Assembly (NCBI GenBank): GCA_938036405.1
Contig: CALHPT010000040.1
Span: 1 to 8,949, forward strand
DNA: 8,949 bases
Source: an uncultured Tannerella sp.
GTDB taxonomy: Bacteria > Bacteroidota > Bacteroidia > Bacteroidales > Tannerellaceae
Reading direction: 5' to 3'
Of this stretch, positions 4,441 to 8,949 are shown piece after piece; position 1 is the first letter of the stretch; the number at the start of each line of letters is the position of its first letter. The notes under the pieces were generated by a model that ran no database searches, was not told the origin of the DNA, and saw only the letters and a program-made list of their open reading frames with translations. The position numbers and the translations under genes are program-made.

Positions 4441-7440
4441 ATGCAGAAAAAAGTACTGTACATGTTAGCCTTCCTCCTCCTGGGGGTCGGCTGGGCTACG
4501 GCCCAAGTGTCGAACGTGACGGGAACCGTCACTTCGGCTGACGACGGAGAGCCGGTCATCGGTGCTTCCGTATTAGTGAAGGGTACGACGACGGGTACGG
4601 TGACGGACATCGACGGACACTTCACCCTCTCGGTGCCCGCAGGTGCCAAGACGTTAGTCGTCTCTTATATCGGCTTCCAGACGCAAGAAGTGGCCGTAGC
4701 GCCCCGCTTGACGATCAGCCTCAAGAGCGATGATAAGTTGCTCGACGAAGTCGTAGTCACCGGCTATACCACGCAGCGCCGCGCCTCATTTACCGGTGCC
4801 GCCGCCATCGTCAATAAAGACGCGTTGGAGAAGAAGACCGACGCCAGCTTTATGAAGTCGCTCGAGGGCGCTGTGCCAGGCGTGCAGATGAACAATGCCT
4901 CGAGTATGCCCGGAACGTTCGGTAGCGTCTTCGTGCGCGGCCGCGGATCGCTCAACTCAGGTACGGCTCCGCTGTACGTCATCGACGGTGTGCCTGTGAA
5001 TGCCGAAAACGAGGGAAGCTCCTCCACGAGCAACAACAACGTGGACCCGATGTCTGCACTGAACCCCGCTGACATCGAGAGTATCACCATCCTCAAGGAC
5101 GCTGCCGCGACGGCTATTTACGGTTCGCGCGCGGGTAACGGTGTCATCGTTGTCACCACCAAGAAGGGTGCTGAAGGCGCTACGAATGTGAACTTTGAGA
5201 TGAAGCAGGGATCTGTTTCTGTGGGCAACCACAATATGGACTACGCCGACGCCAAATCGTCCATGGATCTCTACGCCAAGGGATGGGTGGCCGCCGGTCG
5301 TGCAGCCGACTATGATGCGGCCTATAAAGCCTTGACGAAGAACTATGGCTGGGACGGCACTTCGTCCACCGACTGGTTCGACCTCGTTACGCGTACGGGT
5401 CATTATCAGGACTACAACCTGAACGTCTCCGGCCGCACCGGCAAGACGGGCTACTACCTCGGCCTCGGATATATGGATGCAGAAGGTATCGTGATCAACT
5501 CGGACTTTTCTCGCTTTACCGGCCGACTGAACGTGGATAGCAAGTTCAACCGCCTCACCGTGGGTGCTAACACCTCGTTCAGCTACTCCGTTAAGAACGG
5601 CTTCTCGCAGGGTCTCTCCGGTACGATGAATAGCCCGCTGGTAGCTGCCGTTTCGCTAATGAAGCCTTTCTACACGCCGCGCGATGCGAACGGGAATTAC
5701 ACGCACATCGATGAGGTGAATCCGTTGGCCGTGAACGATCCCGAGCTGGGTAACATCAACCGCACCAAGACGCAGGTGGTCAATCTCAGCCCGTATTTGC
5801 AAGTTGACCTCGGCCGCGGCTTCTACGTGAAGACTACGCTCGGCGTGAACATCAACGACCTCAACGAATATGGCTACAACAGCGCCATCTACGACCCCGA
5901 CGGCATGCAGCAGAACGGCTCCGGATCGCAGTACACCTCGCGCTCCACGATCGTCACCTGGACCAACATCGCCGGATGGAACAAACGGATCAATGCACAC
6001 GACCTCAACGTCCTCATCGGTCAGGAGTCGCAGCGCAAACATTACTCGTACACCGACCTCACCGGCTCCGATTTCCCCTATGCTTCTATCGGCCAGCGCG
6101 AACTGACTACGGCTGCCAGTTGGAAGGATGAGCAGGTCAGCATCCGCGAGGCACGTCTGGCTTCGTACTTCATGGATGCTCATTACTCCAATGCCGATAA
6201 GTACTACGCTTCGTTGGCGTTGCGTCGCGACGGCTCGTCCGTCTTCGGAGCCAACCACCGCTGGGGTAACTTTTGGTCCGTGGGTGGCAAATGGCGCGTT
6301 TCGGGCGAGGAGTTCCTCAAGGACAACTCGAAGCTCACGAACGCCATGCTGCGCGTATCCTATGGTACGGTCGGCAATCAAGACATCGGTTGGTATGCCG
6401 CGCGTGGCCTCTATGGCGCCGGGCACAACTACAATCTGGCCGCCGGTATCGCCCCCGAACAGTATGCTAACCCGGAGCTGACGTGGGAAACGTCGAAGAA
6501 GTTCGACGTCGGTTTCGACCTCTCTTTCGTCAACCGCTACAACCTCTCCGTAGACTTCTATAACGAGGCCACTACCGACGCGCTCTATAATGTGCCTATG
6601 TCTCGTCCCACGGGCTTCAAAGAGCTGCTGAAGAACATTGCCTCCATCCGTAACCAGGGGGTTGAAGTAGCCCTCAACGGCACCTTAGTTCGCAACAAAA
6701 CCCTCAACTGGACGGCTTACGTCAACATGACCTATAACCAAAACAAGGTGATCGAGCTGGCTGACCATAAGCCGATCGAAGGCAATTACACCATCATTGA
6801 AGAGGGACGCCCCTATCGCCAATTTTGGATGAAGGAATACGCCGGTGTGGATCGCGAGACGGGTAAACCGTTGTGGTATCTCAAGAAGGAAGGCAACGAG
6901 ACTACGAGCAACTACAGCAAGGCTGCTAAGCGCTACGTCGGTTCGGCCGACCCGAAAGTGTACGGCGGTTTCGGCACCTCACTCACGTGGAAAGGCCTCG
7001 ACGCCTCTGCGACGTTCAACTATCGCTTGGGCAGCAAGGTGTTTGATTTCGGCGCCTCCTTCACCGGATGGGGCATGAACAACCGCCCGGCGCTCAAGCG
7101 TGTGGTGGAAGACTCATGGACGCCCGAAAATAAGGACGCCAAGAATCCGCAATACATCTTCGGCGATCCGAACCAGGCCACGCAACGCTCTACGCGCTTT
7201 GTTTACAGTGGAGACTTCCTGCGCTTCAGCAACCTGACTGTGGGCTACACCCTGCCTGCCGACTGGACTAAGAAGGCGTACATGAACCGCGTGCGCGTCT
7301 ACGCTTCCGTAGACAACCTCTACACCTTCGCCGCTTCGGACTTCGTCGGGTATAACCCCGAGACCTACGACAATGGGTACATCGCCTGGCAGTATCCTGC
7401 TTCGCGGACCCTCATCGGTGGCGTTCAAATCACATTTTAA
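4441..7440 (+). CDS. SusC/RagA-family TonB-linked outer membrane protein
   Basis: The product is the barrel of a SusCD importer: it moves a glycan or peptide across the outer membrane using TonB energy. It has 999 residues, a normal size for the family. A Sec signal peptide ends ...WATA, with cleavage likely after residue 21. A carboxypeptidase-regulatory-like domain covers about residues 26-97, containing VTGTVTSADDGEPVIGASV and the VSYIGFQTQEV segment. A TonB-box-like DEVVVTGYT is at 102-109, the plug domain spans about 112-242, and the SusC signature with ILKDAAATAIYGSRA is at about 207-243. The rest is a beta-barrel ending in a terminal Phe (VQITF), as expected for BAM recognition. The frame is open back to 4375, but ATG 4441 gives a clean signal peptide and follows the promoter, so it is chosen. 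There is no N-terminal extension for anti-sigma signalling. susD follows after 27 bases, so the pair is one operon. The substrate is unknown. Confidence 0.96.
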   Translation: MQKKVLYMLAFLLLGVGWATAQVSNVTGTVTSADDGEPVIGASVLVKGTTTGTVTDIDGHFTLSVPAGAKTLVVSYIGFQTQEVAVAPRLTISLKSDDKLLDEVVVTGYTTQRRASFTGAAAIVNKDALEKKTDASFMKSLEGAVPGVQMNNASSMPGTFGSVFVRGRGSLNSGTAPLYVIDGVPVNAENEGSSSTSNNNVDPMSALNPADIESITILKDAAATAIYGSRAGNGVIVVTTKKGAEGATNVNFEMKQGSVSVGNHNMDYADAKSSMDLYAKGWVAAGRAADYDAAYKALTKNYGWDGTSSTDWFDLVTRTGHYQDYNLNVSGRTGKTGYYLGLGYMDAEGIVINSDFSRFTGRLNVDSKFNRLTVGANTSFSYSVKNGFSQGLSGTMNSPLVAAVSLMKPFYTPRDANGNYTHIDEVNPLAVNDPELGNINRTKTQVVNLSPYLQVDLGRGFYVKTTLGVNINDLNEYGYNSAIYDPDGMQQNGSGSQYTSRSTIVTWTNIAGWNKRINAHDLNVLIGQESQRKHYSYTDLTGSDFPYASIGQRELTTAASWKDEQVSIREARLASYFMDAHYSNADKYYASLALRRDGSSVFGANHRWGNFWSVGGKWRVSGEEFLKDNSKLTNAMLRVSYGTVGNQDIGWYAARGLYGAGHNYNLAAGIAPEQYANPELTWETSKKFDVGFDLSFVNRYNLSVDFYNEATTDALYNVPMSRPTGFKELLKNIASIRNQGVEVALNGTLVRNKTLNWTAYVNMTYNQNKVIELADHKPIEGNYTIIEEGRPYRQFWMKEYAGVDRETGKPLWYLKKEGNETTSNYSKAAKRYVGSADPKVYGGFGTSLTWKGLDASATFNYRLGSKVFDFGASFTGWGMNNRPALKRVVEDSWTPENKDAKNPQYIFGDPNQATQRSTRFVYSGDFLRFSNLTVGYTLPADWTKKAYMNRVRVYASVDNLYTFAASDFVGYNPETYDNGYIAWQYPASRTLIGGVQITF

Positions 7441-7467
7441 TTCATGACCCATTCAAGAAGAATAGCA

Positions 7468-8940
7468 ATGAAGAAAATCCTCATTCATACACTCGTTGCT
7501 GCAGCGTTGACAGCCGGACTCTCTGGCTGCGGCGACAGCTTTCTCGACACGAAGTTCTACCGGGGGCAAGACCTCTCTGAGGGGCTCACCACTGTGCCCG
7601 TCGTTAGCTCTGCCCTCAACGGCACCTACGACAACTTCTACAACTACCGTTTCGCCGGTAACTACGCCATTGCCATCGGTGACATCCCTACCGACGTTAC
7701 CTACTGGAACGGCGTCACCGGACACTGGTCTGCCATTTACGGTTACACCTATTTGGATACAGAAGGCTATTTGGCCGACATCTGGGAATATGGCTACAAG
7801 GCCATCAACCAATCTACCCGCGTTATTGTCGGTGCACAGGCGCTCTATGACAAGGCCTCGAACGATGAGAAGAAAGAACTCGATCGCGACATGGCCGAGG
7901 CCTACACCATGCGTGGCTATGCCCGCCTGATGCTGACGAACATCTTCAGCCATCAGATCAAGGTCAACGGCTCGGATTTCTCCGATCGTCCGGGCATCGT
8001 TATTTCGGATCAGGTCATCCTTCCCGAGGCGCAGGTAGCGCGCTCCACAGTGGGCGAATCGTACGCCGCTGTGGTGAGCGATCTTAAGAACGCTCTGGCA
8101 CACTTCAAATCCGGTGGTAGCCGCACCGAGCGCGTCTACTGGCGCATCCCGGCCGCTCACGGCGTCTTGGCACGTGCTTACCTCTATATGGAGAACTGGG
8201 ACGAGGCCATCACCCACGCACGCGCTGCGTTAGACTCTGCCAAGGTCACCTCACTGGCCGATACGCCCGCTGCTTACCGTGCCCTCTATGCCGGCGAGCA
8301 GAGCAACAACGAATCCTTCTTCTCTCTGGCCATCAATGCCACGAAGAACTTCGGCGCCTCCTCACTCGGTAACGTTTGGAGCGCCTACTGCTTCAGCCCG
8401 AGCCCGAAATTGCAGCGGCTGTATAAGGAGTCGGATTCCCGCCGATCCATCATGACATGGGGGCCACGAAACAAACCTGCGACGCCGTACTACGGCAGCG
8501 GTAAGTTCAACTTAGCCGGTAGCTCGCCCTATTTCGCTACGAACTACATCGTCAATGCCCCTGAGATGTACCTCATCCAAGCCGAAGCACTCCTCCAGAA
8601 GAACGACCTCGAGGCTGCCCGCACAGCTCTGCTCAGCGTGGCTCGTCGAGACGTCTCGATCAAGGCCGTTAGCGATCTGCCCCAAACCAAGGAAGCCCTC
8701 TATAGCTTTCTCAAAGACGAGCGTGCCCGTGAGCTCTTCCAAGAAGGCTTCCGCCTCTGGGACCTCCGCCGTTGGGATGAGCAGACTGAGGTTTACGCCA
8801 TCGGTGCGCCGAATGAGAAGTATACCTACACGAACTACAAGATCTCTGACCTTGTTTATCCCATCCCTGCTGACGAGATCAACGCCGGCTTCGGTGTGAC
8901 TCAGACGCCGGGCTGGTCAGATGCCCTGCCGAAGAAGTAG
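7468..8940 (+). CDS. SusD/RagB-family nutrient-binding outer membrane lipoprotein
   Basis: This is the surface partner of the preceding SusC: a mostly helical lipoprotein with TPR-like helices that closes over the SusC barrel and captures substrate. It has 490 residues. A signal peptide leads to the lipobox LSGC with acylated Cys at residue 21, followed by the family-typical GDSFLDTK. A helical segment with DMAEAYTMRGYARLML contributes the TPR-like scaffold. Near the C-terminus are the PEMYLIQAEALL helix (about residue 366) and the diagnostic LKDERARELFQEGFRLWDLR motif at 415-434, which identifies RagB/SusD. ATG 7468 is chosen over ATG 7444 because it starts directly with the MKK signal peptide and the eight extra residues add nothing recognisable. 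The gene lies 27 bases after susC with no promoter or terminator between. It ends in TAG nine bases before the window edge, so any downstream binding protein or enzyme is out of view. Confidence 0.95.
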   Translation: MKKILIHTLVAAALTAGLSGCGDSFLDTKFYRGQDLSEGLTTVPVVSSALNGTYDNFYNYRFAGNYAIAIGDIPTDVTYWNGVTGHWSAIYGYTYLDTEGYLADIWEYGYKAINQSTRVIVGAQALYDKASNDEKKELDRDMAEAYTMRGYARLMLTNIFSHQIKVNGSDFSDRPGIVISDQVILPEAQVARSTVGESYAAVVSDLKNALAHFKSGGSRTERVYWRIPAAHGVLARAYLYMENWDEAITHARAALDSAKVTSLADTPAAYRALYAGEQSNNESFFSLAINATKNFGASSLGNVWSAYCFSPSPKLQRLYKESDSRRSIMTWGPRNKPATPYYGSGKFNLAGSSPYFATNYIVNAPEMYLIQAEALLQKNDLEAARTALLSVARRDVSIKAVSDLPQTKEALYSFLKDERARELFQEGFRLWDLRRWDEQTEVYAIGAPNEKYTYTNYKISDLVYPIPADEINAGFGVTQTPGWSDALPKK

Positions 8941-8949
8941 CGCCTCTGA

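Noticed and set aside
5656..6426. Minus-strand open frame of 256 codons inside susC
   Set aside because: It is antisense to the susC barrel region, has no recognisable domain and no promoter.
7441..7467. Possible regulatory element in the susC-susD gap
   Set aside because: The 27 bases contain no hairpin or promoter-like sequence; this is a normal spacer within an operon.

Overview
The window looks like a piece of a GC-rich Bacteroidetes (Bacteroidota) genome. The reasons are a complete SusC/SusD outer-membrane nutrient-uptake pair, -7 promoter boxes of the Bacteroidetes type (TAnnTTTG), weak or absent Shine-Dalgarno sites, and a lipoprotein and a THUMP methyltransferase of the styles common in that phylum. 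The high G/C at third codon positions and the look of the proteins would fit a Tannerella-like or other Porphyromonadaceae/Tannerellaceae organism, but the genus is an inference. The left edge is a run of 43 A that is almost certainly an assembly or contig-end artefact, and it cuts into the first gene.

Layout, left to right. Positions 48-704 (+) hold the C-terminal part of a DUF4139 / MuiA-like protein. A strong bidirectional hairpin terminator (730-778) separates it from a convergent minus-strand unit. That unit is read from right to left: a small lipoprotein with a short collagen-like Gly-X-Y stretch (2323-2817), then a THUMP-domain RNA methyltransferase (806-2308) whose C-terminus carries 24 in-phase X-Glu-Arg triplets. 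Upstream of the lipoprotein is a roughly 365-bp gene-free stretch with a mosaic of palindromic and tandem repeats (2911-3135). Next comes an MscS-type mechanosensitive channel on the minus strand (3220-4101), and a 339-bp divergent intergenic region with likely promoters for both sides. On the plus strand follow a susC-like TonB-dependent receptor (4441-7440) and, 27 bases later, a susD-like lipoprotein (7468-8940). The window ends 9 bases after the susD stop.

How the genes work together: SusC and SusD form one outer-membrane machine (TonB-driven barrel plus surface lid lipoprotein). Its substrate cannot be read from the sequence, because no glycoside hydrolase, sulfatase, peptidase, sigma/anti-sigma or hybrid regulator lies in view. 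The lipoprotein and the methyltransferase are probably co-transcribed, but no functional link is evident. The MscS channel and the MuiA-like protein are envelope housekeeping genes. I see no CRISPR, tRNA, rRNA, transposase, phage gene or defence system. The window is mainly ordinary; the most unusual items are the XER-triplet tail and the intergenic repeat mosaic.
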